DNA of 64,000 nucleotides, from the NCBI GenBank assembly GCA_015061335.1, contig SUWT01000004.1, positions 1 to 64,000 of the forward strand. Direction: 5' to 3'. Both the position numbers and the translations under genes were made by a program. Below are positions 18,536 through 27,780 of the stretch, one piece after another (within the stretch, counting starts at the first letter, position 1; each line of letters opens with the position of its first letter). The notes under the pieces are model-generated. The model had not been told where the DNA came from, ran no database searches, and saw only the letters and a program-made list of their open reading frames with translations. Source of the stretch: Lentimicrobiaceae bacterium (GTDB lineage: Bacteria; Bacteroidota; Bacteroidia; Bacteroidales; F082).

Positions 18536-18581
18536 GGGTCGTTAAGAAACAAAGTAGTAATAATATTAAAATAATAGTACA

Positions 18582-18959
18582 ATGAATATCCCAGCAGAAT
18601 TAAAGTACACAAAGGATCATGAATGGATCCGTTTGGAAGGAGAAACAGCATTTGTAGGTATTACAGATTTCGCACAACATGAGTTAGGTGACATCGTTTT
18701 CGTTGATGTTGACACTGTTGATGAATCACTCGATGCAGAAGAAACATTCGGAACTATTGAAGCTGTTAAGACATCTTCAGAGATGTTAATGCCAGTTTCA
18801 GGAACAGTAGTAGAATTCAACGAAGCTCTTGCTGACGCTCCTGAATCAGTAAACAATGATCCTTACGGAGAAGGTTGGATTATTAAAGTTCAAGTTGATA
18901 ATGTAGCTGACATTGAAGGCTTATTAAGCGCAGAACAATATAAGGAATTAATAGGATAA
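18582..18959 (+). CDS. gcvH: Glycine cleavage system H protein
   Basis: Lipoylated carrier that shuttles the aminomethyl group between the P, T and L proteins of glycine cleavage. All 125 residues match the family: [21 protein letters not shown], then GDIVFVDVD, and the lipoylation site Lys63 in [10 protein letters not shown], followed by [10 protein letters not shown]. The other glycine cleavage genes are not nearby; H protein can also serve lipoate relay. A VanZ-like gene starts 2 nt after its stop. Confidence 0.95.
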   Translation: MNIPAELKYTKDHEWIRLEGETAFVGITDFAQHELGDIVFVDVDTVDESLDAEETFGTIEAVKTSSEMLMPVSGTVVEFNEALADAPESVNNDPYGEGWIIKVQVDNVADIEGLLSAEQYKELIG

Positions 18960-18961
18960 CA

Positions 18962-19372
18962 TTGAAGCGACTGTCGGAAGGAATTTATCCAAGTCTTTCA
19001 TGGGCATTCATTATTATGGTGCTCATGGGAATACCAGGTAATGTCTTTCCGACAGTTGTTAATTTTTGGGATTGGTTAGGCCCCGACAAATTAGTACATC
19101 TTTTCTTGTTTTCTTTGTTGTCGTTCTTGTTTCTATGGGGTTATAGAGAAAAGTTATTGACATCTAAAGAATCATATAAAAGAAAGATGTTCTTTCTATC
19201 ACTTTTGCTAAGTCTTTTATATGGTGCCTTAACAGAGTTTCTTCAATGTTACCTATTTATTAATAGATACGGAAGTTTTTTTGACTTTATTGCCGATGCA
19301 ATAGGCTGTATTTTAGGGCTTTTTGTGTTTGTTATTTATCTCAAAAAAAAAAATAAAAAAAAACAAGATTAG
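18962..19372 (+). CDS. VanZ-like family membrane protein
   Basis: A 136-residue protein with four hydrophobic segments and the family pattern of a first segment followed by WDWLGPDKLVHLFLFSLLSF and later GALTEFLQCYLFINRYGSFFDFIADAIGCILG. It begins with TTG at 18962, 2 nt after the gcvH stop, so translation is probably coupled; the next ATG (19017) would delete the first segment. VanZ-like proteins are linked to glycopeptide (teicoplanin) resistance in some bacteria, but the role here is unknown. The gcvH-vanZ-tonB order is common in Bacteroidetes. Confidence 0.82.
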   Translation: MKRLSEGIYPSLSWAFIIMVLMGIPGNVFPTVVNFWDWLGPDKLVHLFLFSLLSFLFLWGYREKLLTSKESYKRKMFFLSLLLSLLYGALTEFLQCYLFINRYGSFFDFIADAIGCILGLFVFVIYLKKKNKKKQD

Positions 19373-19396
19373 AGAATAATTTCTAATAATTTTTAT

Positions 19397-19404
19397 TACC
19401 TTTG
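19397..19404 (+). promoter_or_regulatory. -7 box for tonB
   Basis: TACCTTTG followed by CGG, 45 nt before the tonB ATG. Confidence 0.6.
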
Positions 19405-19449
19405 CGGCATAAAAACAAATTTTGATTTTTAACTGAAAAAAGAAATACA

Positions 19450-20136
19450 ATGGAAATTAAGAAATCACCCAAGGCAGATCTTGAAGGCAAGAAGTTGACC
19501 TTTACTTTGGTAGGTCTTGTAATAACATTATTATTGGTTTGGCGTGTTTTTGAGTATAAGAGCTACGACAAAAGATCTTTAGAAGGATTACAACAAACCG
19601 TTGAAGTTATTGAAGAGGAAATGGTTGAGATCACAAAACAGGAACAACCAAAAGTTCAACCACCTGCACCAAAACCACAAGTAACACAAATTCAGATTGT
19701 TGAAGATGATGTTGAAGTAGAAGATGACATCGATATCAATGCTGAGGTTTCTCAAGAAGAAGTACTTGAAGTTTATGAATATCAACCACCTGAGATTGAA
19801 GAAGAAGAAATCGTCGAAGCAGAAATCTTCATCGTTGTAGAAGAAATGCCTGAATTCCCTGGCGGACCTGCTAAGATGCTTGAATATATCCAAAAGAACA
19901 TTAAATATCCTATGATGGCTCGTGAAAGTGACATTCAAGGTAGAGTTTTCGTGAACTTCGTCGTAGAACCAGACGGATCTATCTCTAATGTTAACGTAAT
20001 GCGTGGTATAGGTGGCGGCTGCGATGAAGAAGCTGTTAGAGTCGTCCAAAGCATGCCTAAATGGAAACCAGGTAAACAACGTGGTAGCGCAGTACGCTGT
20101 TCATTCACAGTGCCAATCATCTTCAAATTACAGTAA
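19450..20136 (+). CDS. TonB family energy transducer
   Basis: Carries inner membrane proton-motive energy to outer membrane transporters. The 228 residues have a short cytoplasmic start (MEIKKSPKADLEGKK), one transmembrane helix (about 16-36), a Pro- and Glu/Val-rich periplasmic spacer (about 55-130, strongly acidic instead of the usual Pro-Lys repeats), and the TonB C-terminal domain (about 130-228: FPGGPAKMLEYIQKNIKYP, GRVFVNFVVEPDGSISNV, WKPGKQRGSAVRCSFTVPI). Own promoter and a strong terminator make it a single-gene unit. ExbB/ExbD are not nearby. Confidence 0.92.
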   Translation: MEIKKSPKADLEGKKLTFTLVGLVITLLLVWRVFEYKSYDKRSLEGLQQTVEVIEEEMVEITKQEQPKVQPPAPKPQVTQIQIVEDDVEVEDDIDINAEVSQEEVLEVYEYQPPEIEEEEIVEAEIFIVVEEMPEFPGGPAKMLEYIQKNIKYPMMARESDIQGRVFVNFVVEPDGSISNVNVMRGIGGGCDEEAVRVVQSMPKWKPGKQRGSAVRCSFTVPIIFKLQ

Positions 20137-20159
20137 AATCGCTTATACAGATTATATGA

Positions 20160-20189
20160 AGAGTTGCTGAAAAGCAACTCTTTTTTTTT
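20160..20189 (+). terminator. Rho-independent terminator of tonB
   Basis: A 9-bp stem (AGAGTTGCT / AGCAACTCT) with a GAAA loop, followed by eight or nine T. It overlaps the apparent upstream extension of the next frame. Confidence 0.92.
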
Positions 20190-20222
20190 ACTTTTTATTT
20201 CTCATCTATTAAAAAAAAATCG

Positions 20223-20230
20223 TATTTTTG
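20223..20230 (+). promoter_or_regulatory. -7 box deciding the LytTR gene start
   Basis: TATTTTTG followed by CCATC and then ATG at 20236, so only 5 nt separate box and start. The frame open upstream to 20164 runs through the tonB terminator and is not used. Confidence 0.62.
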
Positions 20231-20235
20231 CCATC

Positions 20236-21153
20236 ATGAGTACTCATGGAAATAAAAAAAAATATTCATTGCGCTTTGGAAATAAAGATCTTCCAAGTTT
20301 CTTGTTGACTAAAGAGAATATCAAGAAATTGATATTCTTTACGACGATATATTCCTTAGTATTTATCAATATATTCCGTCCCTTTAATTCAGAAACATGG
20401 ATTCCAGGAATTAATAACCTTAATTATTTCTTATATTCATCCTTGATGGTCTTGGTGGGATTACTCCTTATCTCCATCAGCCGCGTTATAATGTATTTCT
20501 TTGTGAAAAGAATATCAATAGGATATCTGGAATATTTGATCTGGATCTTCGCCGAAATATTTATTCTTGCAGTATTCTATGTCTTTATCGGTAATAAAGT
20601 GGGATTTATTGACAATTATCTGGCTCAAAATCCTAATGTATCCTTCTGGGAAGCAAATTTTAATGTACTAAAAAATGCTATTGCTAATACTACTTGGATG
20701 TTGCTTATACCATATATCATATCTTTTCTCTATCTTTATAATGAACATCTAATCCGTAATGTCATTAATAATAAGGACGAAACTATTGATAGTAATGTGG
20801 TTCAGTTTAAAGATGAAAAAGATGAGGTTCGTTTTACAATCACAAGAGATAAAATTATTTATATAGAATCAGCTGATAATTATTGCATTGTCAAATATCT
20901 TAAAAATGAGAAATTATGCGATTTTCTGCTGAGAAATTCTCTTAAGAAACTAGCCGATGAACTTATTGATACTCCAATCCAAAGATGTCATCGCTCGTTC
21001 TTGATTAATTTTGAACATGTTACTTCATTAAAGAAAGATAATAACGATATCAGTATAGAATTCGCAATCTCTGGTGTAAAGGAAATACCTATTTCAAAGA
21101 CATATAGCGATAGAATTATGGAACTCTTTATACATTATTCCAAGCAAAATTAA
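20236..21153 (+). CDS. Membrane-bound LytTR DNA-binding regulator
   Basis: A 305-residue protein with four hydrophobic segments in residues 30-175, then a linker and a LytTR domain (about 200-300: VRFTITRDKIIYIESADNYC, RCHRSFLINFEHV, ISKTYSDRIMELF). LytTR domains bind direct repeats in promoters. There is no receiver domain, so the signal is presumably sensed by the membrane part. The tetratricopeptide protein follows after 8 nt, which suggests joint work. The start is fixed by the promoter just upstream. Confidence 0.87.
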   Translation: MSTHGNKKKYSLRFGNKDLPSFLLTKENIKKLIFFTTIYSLVFINIFRPFNSETWIPGINNLNYFLYSSLMVLVGLLLISISRVIMYFFVKRISIGYLEYLIWIFAEIFILAVFYVFIGNKVGFIDNYLAQNPNVSFWEANFNVLKNAIANTTWMLLIPYIISFLYLYNEHLIRNVINNKDETIDSNVVQFKDEKDEVRFTITRDKIIYIESADNYCIVKYLKNEKLCDFLLRNSLKKLADELIDTPIQRCHRSFLINFEHVTSLKKDNNDISIEFAISGVKEIPISKTYSDRIMELFIHYSKQN

Positions 21154-21161
21154 TTTGCCAG

Positions 21162-23147
21162 ATGAAATTATTACGATATATCTTTTCTCTTTTATTCTTT
21201 ATTTGTGCTTTGGATTCATATGCCCAACTAAATCACAAACACTTCATCCTAATGGGTCGTATCGATCTCTCAGAGGAAAATTATTCTGAAGCCATTCAGA
21301 ATTTTAATATGGCTATAATAGCAAAACCTAAAGACTTTGAGGCTTATTTTCTTAGAGGAATAGCAAAATTCAGTCTCAATGATTTCAATGGAGCTGTAAG
21401 TGATTTCGATAAAACCCTTGAGATACATCCTTTATATGTGAGAGCTTATCATTATAGAGGTATTTCTAATGACAGACTTGAAAATTATGCCGATGCTAAA
21501 AAAGATTTTGAAAGAGCCATAAGCTTAGACCCTTATGATCCGGCATTGCATATAGCCCTAGGATCGACAATGATACATCTTAACGAATTTAAAAATGCAA
21601 TAGAATGTTTTGATACGGCATTGATAATTAATCCTAATGATGCGAATGCTTATATCAATAGGGGAGTGGCGAAAAGATTGATAGATGATCTTGACGGTGC
21701 CTTGCATGATCTCAACAAAGCAGTGTATAACGACTACTTTAATGTAGAAGCACTGGTGCGAAGAGGTATGATTCAAATGGAAAGAAATGAATATAAAGAT
21801 GCAATGATCGACTTCAATCAGGCTTTGAAAATGGATAAGGACAATCCCATAATATATTTTAACAGAGGCACTGTATTTCTTAATCTTGGTGATACTATAT
21901 CTGCTCTTAAAGATTATGAAAAAGTTAATAATATTGACGAACGTAATGCTCTTACTTATTTTAATAGAGCCATTATCTATGGACTCCTGAATGAAAATGA
22001 CATTGCTTTGGCATTATTCGATAAGGTTATAGAAATCAATCCGGTGAATGTTTATGGCTATTTTAATAGGGGTATTCTGCATTATAAGATGGGCGAACTT
22101 GATTATGCTGAAGCCGACTTTACCAAAGTTATAGAGTTATTCCCCGATTTTATAGATGCTTGGGTGAATAGATCTGTGGTTAGACATGAAAAAGGTGATG
22201 AAATTGGATCAGAACAAGATAGATATAAATCGATGGAGATAATAAATCTTGTTAGTGAAAATGAGAAAAATATAGATTCATTGTATAATCTCTATTCTAA
22301 ATCAATTGATTATGATAAGATTATTGCTTTTGAATCTGATTTCTCCAGTGGCGATAAAGGGGGTAAATATTCCCAGTTCTCTTCTGTAGATATAAAACCT
22401 TTTGGAAACTTTATTGTGGGTGTTGTGGAATTTAATTCCAAACATCGTAATAAGAGTAAAAATAAATTTTTCATAGATGCTACTTTAAGTCAGATTAATG
22501 AAAATCTGAGCTCTTTTCAGCTAGCATATATCCGTAATGAGATTTTTAGAGATAATTATGAGTCATTGCTTAACGATTCTGTTGTTGAATCTGTTGAAGA
22601 TCCTGAATTAAAAACCTTGTTAATGGGAATATTAAATTATGAATTATTTAACTTCAGACGTGCTGAAAATTGTTTTGTCTCTTTGATCGGAAACGAAATC
22701 TATAATGTTTATTCTGTTATTGACTTGGCATCTTTACAACAGACTAGGGCTGAGTTAACCCTCGTTGATCATAGTGTCGTTGATCATGTTACAATAAATC
22801 AGAAGAAAATGGCTAATGATGGAGGAAATATCAAGACTCACGAAAAGCCGGATTATTCTTTGGCTCTAAACACTTTGATGGCATTGTTGGATGAAGACTA
22901 TGATAATCCGTTCATATGGTATAATTTAGGCAATGTGCATCTGCAGATGCAGGAGTTTCATAAAGCTATTGATGATTATAGTAAAGCTATAGAATATGAG
23001 CAAAATTTAGCTGAAGCTTATTATAACAGAGGTTTGACATTAATATATTTAGGTGAGAATGAACTTGCAGGAGAAGATCTCAGCAAAGCTGGCGAGTTAG
23101 GTATCAAGGAAGCATATGCTGTTATAAAGAGGTTCTTAAATAAATAA
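21162..23147 (+). CDS. Secreted tetratricopeptide repeat protein
   Basis: A signal peptide (MKLLRYIFSLLFFICALDSYAQ) is followed by about nine TPR units between residues 25 and 350 (for example AIQNFNMAIIAKPKDFEAYFLRGIAKF), a non-TPR region of about 170 residues, and two or three more TPRs at the C-terminus (AIDDYSKAIEYEQNLAEAYYNRG). TPR arrays bind other proteins; no enzyme motif is seen. It lies 8 nt behind the membrane LytTR gene and is probably its periplasmic partner, though this is inference. The stop codon lies inside the terminator hairpin. Confidence 0.85.
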   Translation: MKLLRYIFSLLFFICALDSYAQLNHKHFILMGRIDLSEENYSEAIQNFNMAIIAKPKDFEAYFLRGIAKFSLNDFNGAVSDFDKTLEIHPLYVRAYHYRGISNDRLENYADAKKDFERAISLDPYDPALHIALGSTMIHLNEFKNAIECFDTALIINPNDANAYINRGVAKRLIDDLDGALHDLNKAVYNDYFNVEALVRRGMIQMERNEYKDAMIDFNQALKMDKDNPIIYFNRGTVFLNLGDTISALKDYEKVNNIDERNALTYFNRAIIYGLLNENDIALALFDKVIEINPVNVYGYFNRGILHYKMGELDYAEADFTKVIELFPDFIDAWVNRSVVRHEKGDEIGSEQDRYKSMEIINLVSENEKNIDSLYNLYSKSIDYDKIIAFESDFSSGDKGGKYSQFSSVDIKPFGNFIVGVVEFNSKHRNKSKNKFFIDATLSQINENLSSFQLAYIRNEIFRDNYESLLNDSVVESVEDPELKTLLMGILNYELFNFRRAENCFVSLIGNEIYNVYSVIDLASLQQTRAELTLVDHSVVDHVTINQKKMANDGGNIKTHEKPDYSLALNTLMALLDEDYDNPFIWYNLGNVHLQMQEFHKAIDDYSKAIEYEQNLAEAYYNRGLTLIYLGENELAGEDLSKAGELGIKEAYAVIKRFLNK

Positions 23148-23180
23148 TGAGATTACCCTTACTCATAATCTCATTATTTT
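23143..23180. terminator. Bidirectional terminator between TPR gene and hydF
   Basis: A 13-bp perfect stem (AATAATGAGATTA and its complement) with a 10-nt loop and TTTT behind it, placed between convergent gene ends. It overlaps the TPR stop codon. Confidence 0.82.
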
Positions 23181-23192
23181 AAGTGTTTGATG

Positions 23193-24386
23193 CTACGAAA
23201 TGGAAACATTATCCAATATGCCTGTCATAGCCGCTATCGCTATCCCATAATTTGTTATCGGAATGTTTTGGCTTTTTGCCTTACGTATTCTTGATAAGAC
23301 GTGTCGGCGGTTAAACATACAAGCTCCACAATGTATTATAAGATTGTATTTATCTAGATCTTCGGGGAAGTCGTTCCCGGATACAATGTCGATCTGTAAT
23401 TCATCACCGAATTTTTTCTTTAACATTTTTGGTAGTTTAATTCTTCCAATATCTTCGTTTTGTGGGATATGAGAACATGCTTCCGCTATCAGTATTTTTG
23501 CGTTATCAGGAAGAGTCATAAGGGCTTTTGCTCCTTGAAGAAACGACTCGATGTCGCCTTTATGTCGTGCCATAAGGACAGAGAATGAGGTGAGTTTAGT
23601 TTCTTTAGGAGTGAGAGCTTTCACTTGTGCGAAGACCTGAGAGTCGGTTATGATAAGAGAAGGTGGATTCTTAAGGTTATCTAGCATCTGGGGTAGTTCT
23701 TCAGGAGCGCAACACAGAGGTAGGGCGTGTTTGTCGAGGATATTGCGTAATGTGACAACCTGAGGTTGAATGAGTCGGCCTTTGGGCGCTTGTGCATCTT
23801 GTGGCATTACGAGTACGACTATATCACCCTTTTTTACTAATGAATATGTTATGTCCTCAAGATCATCATCAATTTTGTATAGAGATGACATCTTGTTCAA
23901 TAAGTCGTCGATACCTTTTTTTTCTTTAGCGGAAACAGCTATAATATCTTGTTTTAATAAACTCTTCCAGGCGGATAAAACATTATGGACATCCTCATGT
24001 TCATCGCATTTTGTCAAGACGATAATTATAGGGATGTCGGCATTATTTAATGATTCAATCCACTTGAGTTCTAGGTCGATTTTATCAGGAGTGCCGTTGA
24101 CGAGTATCAGAGCCATATCGACTTGTTCTGATGTTTTTTGTGTGCGTTTATTACGCATAGAACCAAGTTCGCCTATATCGTCGAAGCCGGCGGTGTCGCC
24201 TATTACGGCGGCACCTATGCCAGGTAGTTCGATGTTTTTCCACACAGTATCTGTTGTAGTACCAGCCACATCGGAAACGATAGACACATCCTGACCGCTG
24301 AGGGCATTCAGTAATGTTGATTTACCAACATTACGTCGGCCAAACAATCCGATATGGTATCTATTGGAGCGGGCTATATCTTTCAT
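23193..24386 (-). CDS. hydF: [FeFe]-hydrogenase maturation GTPase HydF
   Basis: HydF is the scaffold on which the 2Fe subcluster of the H-cluster is assembled before transfer to HydA. The 397 residues contain an Era/TrmE-like GTPase domain (P-loop GRRNVGKST at 16-24, DTAGFDD, TKCDE), a dimerisation domain, and the C-terminal FeS-binding domain with Cys304-x-His306 and His352-Cys353-x-x-Cys356, the conserved cluster ligands. It is the last gene of a GDPD-hydE-hydG-hydF operon (24 nt behind hydG). Confidence 0.94.
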   Translation of the reverse strand: MKDIARSNRYHIGLFGRRNVGKSTLLNALSGQDVSIVSDVAGTTTDTVWKNIELPGIGAAVIGDTAGFDDIGELGSMRNKRTQKTSEQVDMALILVNGTPDKIDLELKWIESLNNADIPIIIVLTKCDEHEDVHNVLSAWKSLLKQDIIAVSAKEKKGIDDLLNKMSSLYKIDDDLEDITYSLVKKGDIVVLVMPQDAQAPKGRLIQPQVVTLRNILDKHALPLCCAPEELPQMLDNLKNPPSLIITDSQVFAQVKALTPKETKLTSFSVLMARHKGDIESFLQGAKALMTLPDNAKILIAEACSHIPQNEDIGRIKLPKMLKKKFGDELQIDIVSGNDFPEDLDKYNLIIHCGACMFNRRHVLSRIRKAKSQNIPITNYGIAIAAMTGILDNVSIS

Positions 24387-24410
24387 AATATTCAGCTTTG
24401 AACAATGAAA

Positions 24411-25832
24411 CTAGAATCTGAAGTCTCTTTCACCTTTGTCGATGGCATCTAGATACTTGGCTGCTGTAGCGCGGGCTTTCTCATTAGGCACTGTGGCGAG
24501 AAGTTTCTTTATCATAGCCTCACATTTGACTTTAACATCATCGCTGGCGTAATCGTTCATATATTCTTTAAGAGTGATAAGGGCGTTTGGCAGACAGCAG
24601 TTTGCAATCTGACCGCTTTTGAGTAGTTGCATGAATCTGTCACCTGTTCTTCCTTCACGATAGCATGCTGTGCAGAAACTAGGGATGTGGTCGAGATCAA
24701 GGAGCCAACCCACGACTTCATTAAGGGTTCTATGGTCTGCAACATCGAATTGAGCAGAGTTTTCCTCCTCTGTTTCAGGAGAGACATAGCCGCCGACACT
24801 GGTACGTGAACCTCCGCTTATTTGTGAGATGCCGAGATCAAGTAAGCGAGCACGGCTTTTTTCACTTTCTCTAGTAGAGATAATCATACCAGTATATGGT
24901 ACAGCTATTCTGATTATAGCAACGATACGATAAAAAATGTCATCAGGGACAGCATTCTTGAAATCGTTGGTATCAATATCGTCAGCCATACATAGACGAG
25001 GTACGCTGATAGTATGAGGACCAACGCCGTATGTGGCTTCAAGATGTTCCGCATGCATTAATAAACCTATAAAATCATAACGATAAGTCTCTAATCCGAA
25101 TAGTACTCCAATACCGACATCGTCGATACCACCTTGCATCGCACGATCCATTGCCTCTGTATGATAAGCGTAGTCGCTCTTAGGACCTGTAGGATGCAGC
25201 ATCTCATAATTGGTCTTGTTATATGTCTCTTGGAAGAGAATGTATGTGCCTATTCCTGCATCACGCAGACGACGGTAATTCTCTACCGTTGTGGCGGCAA
25301 TATTGACATTGACACGACGTATCGCACCATTTTTATGTTTGATGCTATATATTGTTTTGATACTTTCCAAGATATATTCTATAGGATTTTCTACGGGATG
25401 TTCGCCAGCTTCCAGTGCAAGTCGTTTATGTCCCATATCTTGCAGAGCTATAACTTCCTGACGAATCTCTTCCTGTGAGAGCTTCTTACGTCTTATGTTT
25501 TTGTTTTTAAGATGGTAAGGACAATATACACAGCCGTTTACGCAATAATTAGAGAGATAGAGAGGAGCAAACATCACTATTCTGTTGCCATAAAAACGGT
25601 GTTTGATCTCACGAGCGATCTCATATATCTCATTAATAATATCAGGATCGTTACATTCTAAAAGCAATGCGGCTTCACGGTGGGTAAGACCTTTGCATTC
25701 GCGAGCTTTTTGTAAAATTCCCTTTATGAGATCGAGATTTCCGCTGTTCTCTTTAGCGTAAGTCATTGTTTCTCGAATCTCTAAATCGTTAATAAATTCC
25801 TCGGCTATTGTCGATTTTACATTGTAATTCAT
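24411..25832 (-). CDS. hydG: [FeFe]-hydrogenase maturation radical SAM enzyme HydG (tyrosine lyase)
   Basis: Cleaves tyrosine to make CO and cyanide ligands on an Fe-Cys synthon for the H-cluster. The radical SAM motif is Cys97-x3-Cys101-x2-Cys104. The C-terminal cluster motif CTAC followed 22 residues later by a Cys (NCC) is present; this separates HydG from the related thiamine enzyme ThiH. The 473-residue length is normal. It lies 38 nt behind hydE. Confidence 0.95.
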   Translation of the reverse strand: MNYNVKSTIAEEFINDLEIRETMTYAKENSGNLDLIKGILQKARECKGLTHREAALLLECNDPDIINEIYEIAREIKHRFYGNRIVMFAPLYLSNYCVNGCVYCPYHLKNKNIRRKKLSQEEIRQEVIALQDMGHKRLALEAGEHPVENPIEYILESIKTIYSIKHKNGAIRRVNVNIAATTVENYRRLRDAGIGTYILFQETYNKTNYEMLHPTGPKSDYAYHTEAMDRAMQGGIDDVGIGVLFGLETYRYDFIGLLMHAEHLEATYGVGPHTISVPRLCMADDIDTNDFKNAVPDDIFYRIVAIIRIAVPYTGMIISTRESEKSRARLLDLGISQISGGSRTSVGGYVSPETEEENSAQFDVADHRTLNEVVGWLLDLDHIPSFCTACYREGRTGDRFMQLLKSGQIANCCLPNALITLKEYMNDYASDDVKVKCEAMIKKLLATVPNEKARATAAKYLDAIDKGERDFRF

Positions 25833-25870
25833 GGTAGTGTCAGTTGTTTTTTTGATAAATAATAAAATAA

Positions 25871-26926
25871 TTAATAAAATGTGTTATAATCACCTCTATC
25901 ATAATTGATATGATAACCGATGGCATTGAGGCGTTCTTCTAGTTGTTGCATTTGTTGAGCCGACTCAGCACCGGTGCTTTTTTTGTTATTGTAGATAGAG
26001 TATTTTTTTCGTTGTTCTGCAGGTGAGATATTTGGCATCACTACATTAGCTCCTGCTAATATGGCTTGTTCCATTCCGTTATGGCATAATGATGATAATG
26101 CTGTTGTAGCAGGTATAAGTGCTTTTGGGAAACGAAGTCGTAATAGTGATATTATAAGTGTTGTTTTCTCTGCGCTTCCGGCACTACAATTTTCGAATGG
26201 AGTGTTGCTTGCAGGGATAAAGGGCCCGATTCCTATCATTTCAGGTTGTAGGTGCTCTAAAAATCTGATGTCTTCATATAGGTATTCATCAGTTTGTCCT
26301 GGACTTCCGATCATCATGCCGCTACCGGTTTGAAAGCCTAAATGCTTTAATGTCATTAGGCAATCGCGTCTTTTTTCAGCACTCATCGAAGAAGGATGTA
26401 GCTGTAAGTAATGATCGTCATTACGGGTTTCATGGCGTAGTAAGAAACGATTTGCTCCAGCTTCTTTGAAAGCAAGATAAGCCTCATGACTGCGTTCTCC
26501 AACAGATAAGGTTATCGCTTTGTCGGGGTATGCTTGACGTATAGATTTTACAATATCAACTATCCATTCGTCAGTTTGATGGGGATCTTCACCTCCTTGT
26601 AATACAAAAGTGTTGAATCCTAATATGTTACCTTCTTTGCAGCACTCTAGGATCTCCTCTTTGGATAGTCTGTAACGTTGCGCATTTTTATTGCCACAAC
26701 GTATTCCGCAGTAATAACAATTATTGCGGCAATAAGAACTTATCTCTAAAAGAGCACGGACAAAAATACCATTACCGAAATGCATCCTTGCCACCTCTGC
26801 GGCTTTCTCGTGAAGGTAGCTTTGGTCGTCGTCGGAGAGTTCGCCCAATAAAATCATCCATTCTTCATGGTTTAAAAACTCTCCTTCTGTAAGCTTGTCT
26901 ATAATATTTTTATTATTAAACTGCAT
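25871..26926 (-). CDS. hydE: [FeFe]-hydrogenase maturation radical SAM enzyme HydE
   Basis: Radical SAM enzyme that acts on the HydG product during synthesis of the H-cluster dithiolate bridge. The CxxxCxxC motif is at residues 70, 74 and 77 of the longest frame (YCRNNCYYC), followed by the biotin-synthase-like TIM barrel (TFVLQGGEDP, LSVGERSHEAY, GSGMMIGSPGQT, IGIGPFIPA). The frame can be read from a TTG at 26938, but the ATG at 26926 (MQFNNKNIID) is preferred; either start follows the GDPD stop closely. Confidence 0.94.
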   Translation of the reverse strand: MQFNNKNIIDKLTEGEFLNHEEWMILLGELSDDDQSYLHEKAAEVARMHFGNGIFVRALLEISSYCRNNCYYCGIRCGNKNAQRYRLSKEEILECCKEGNILGFNTFVLQGGEDPHQTDEWIVDIVKSIRQAYPDKAITLSVGERSHEAYLAFKEAGANRFLLRHETRNDDHYLQLHPSSMSAEKRRDCLMTLKHLGFQTGSGMMIGSPGQTDEYLYEDIRFLEHLQPEMIGIGPFIPASNTPFENCSAGSAEKTTLIISLLRLRFPKALIPATTALSSLCHNGMEQAILAGANVVMPNISPAEQRKKYSIYNNKKSTGAESAQQMQQLEERLNAIGYHINYDRGDYNTFY

Positions 26927-26941
26927 CAGGCGAAACAAAGA

Positions 26942-27721
26942 TTATTTCTTTGTGAGTTCCATGACTAGGTCGGGATGATCTGTTGTGATAAAATCTACAC
27001 CTTCGTTGATAAAATGTTGAATGTATTCTTCTTCATTAACAGTCCAAACATTTACTTCAAGACCTAGGTCGTGGCATTCTTTAATCAAATTAGGATTGTC
27101 GATAAGTATCTTATCTTGATAATCAATACCGGCAAGTCCAATGCTTAGAGCCATCTCAGGACTTATGATTTTATCTGGATCTGATGCAGAGCACAAATAG
27201 TAAATTTTGCTTGTTGGAAAATATTTCAGAAAAAGTTTGCATGTCGAGGTTGAAAATGAAATGAAGGAAACTTTGTCAATAAGTTCTCTTTCATTGATAA
27301 TCTTTTGAATGCTTTGGACGGCATAAGTGTTGTTTTGAAAAGATGATGTTTCTTTTAATTCTAGAATTAAATTGATATTCATATCCTTAGCCTGATCAAG
27401 ATATTCTTCTAATGTTGGAATTGACTCGCCATCCTCAAAAGTAATTTTCTTTATGTCGGATAAGGTTGATGCATTAATTTGATGTCCTTGTATTACATTA
27501 TCATGAACAACAACTAATTGTTTATCTTTTGTGAGACGAACATCGAATTCTGCTGCATGGCAACCGATTTTATTTGCGTTATAAAGGCTGCTTATTGTGT
27601 TTTCGGTACATAGATCATTCCAAAATCCGCGATGTGCAACAACTTTTGTAGGTTCTTTCTTGACGTTAGTACACGATGTTAATGCCAATAAAGCAATGAT
27701 AATAAAGTATTTAAATTTCAT
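26942..27721 (-). CDS. Glycerophosphodiester phosphodiesterase family lipoprotein
   Basis: Hydrolyses glycerophosphodiesters to glycerol 3-phosphate and an alcohol, by family. A lipoprotein signal (LLALTSC, Cys17) is followed by the GDPD signature: HRG at 30-32, ENT at 40-42, EFDVRLTKDKQLVVVHD at 58-74, NLILELKE and VNVWTVN. It is exported and membrane-anchored. It heads the hydEGF operon, with hydE immediately behind; there is no obvious functional link, so it may simply share the promoter. Confidence 0.9.
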   Translation of the reverse strand: MKFKYFIIIALLALTSCTNVKKEPTKVVAHRGFWNDLCTENTISSLYNANKIGCHAAEFDVRLTKDKQLVVVHDNVIQGHQINASTLSDIKKITFEDGESIPTLEEYLDQAKDMNINLILELKETSSFQNNTYAVQSIQKIINERELIDKVSFISFSTSTCKLFLKYFPTSKIYYLCSASDPDKIISPEMALSIGLAGIDYQDKILIDNPNLIKECHDLGLEVNVWTVNEEEYIQHFINEGVDFITTDHPDLVMELTKK

Positions 27722-27754
27722 AATTCAAACAATAATTAGTTTTATAATCTTTTG

Positions 27755-27762
27755 CAAAGATA
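27755..27762 (-). promoter_or_regulatory. -7 box for the GDPD-hydE-hydG-hydF operon
   Basis: TATCTTTG followed by C on the minus strand, 33 nt before the GDPD ATG. No clear box precedes hydG or hydF. Confidence 0.58.
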
Positions 27763-27780
27763 ATAAACTTTTTTGATGAA

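Noticed and set aside
19588..20079. 163-codon open frame opposite tonB
   Set aside because: It is the antisense of the Glu/Val-rich spacer; Phe/Asn-rich translation resembles no protein and no promoter precedes it.
20164..20235. Upstream extension of the LytTR regulator
   Set aside because: It runs through the tonB terminator and its own promoter box; the ATG at 20236 is right behind the box.
23770..24294. 174-codon frame opposite hydF
   Set aside because: Ser/Thr-rich shadow frame of the GTPase; hydF motifs are complete on the other strand.
25134..25478. 114-codon frame opposite hydG
   Set aside because: Shadow of the radical SAM gene; no promoter and no recognisable protein.
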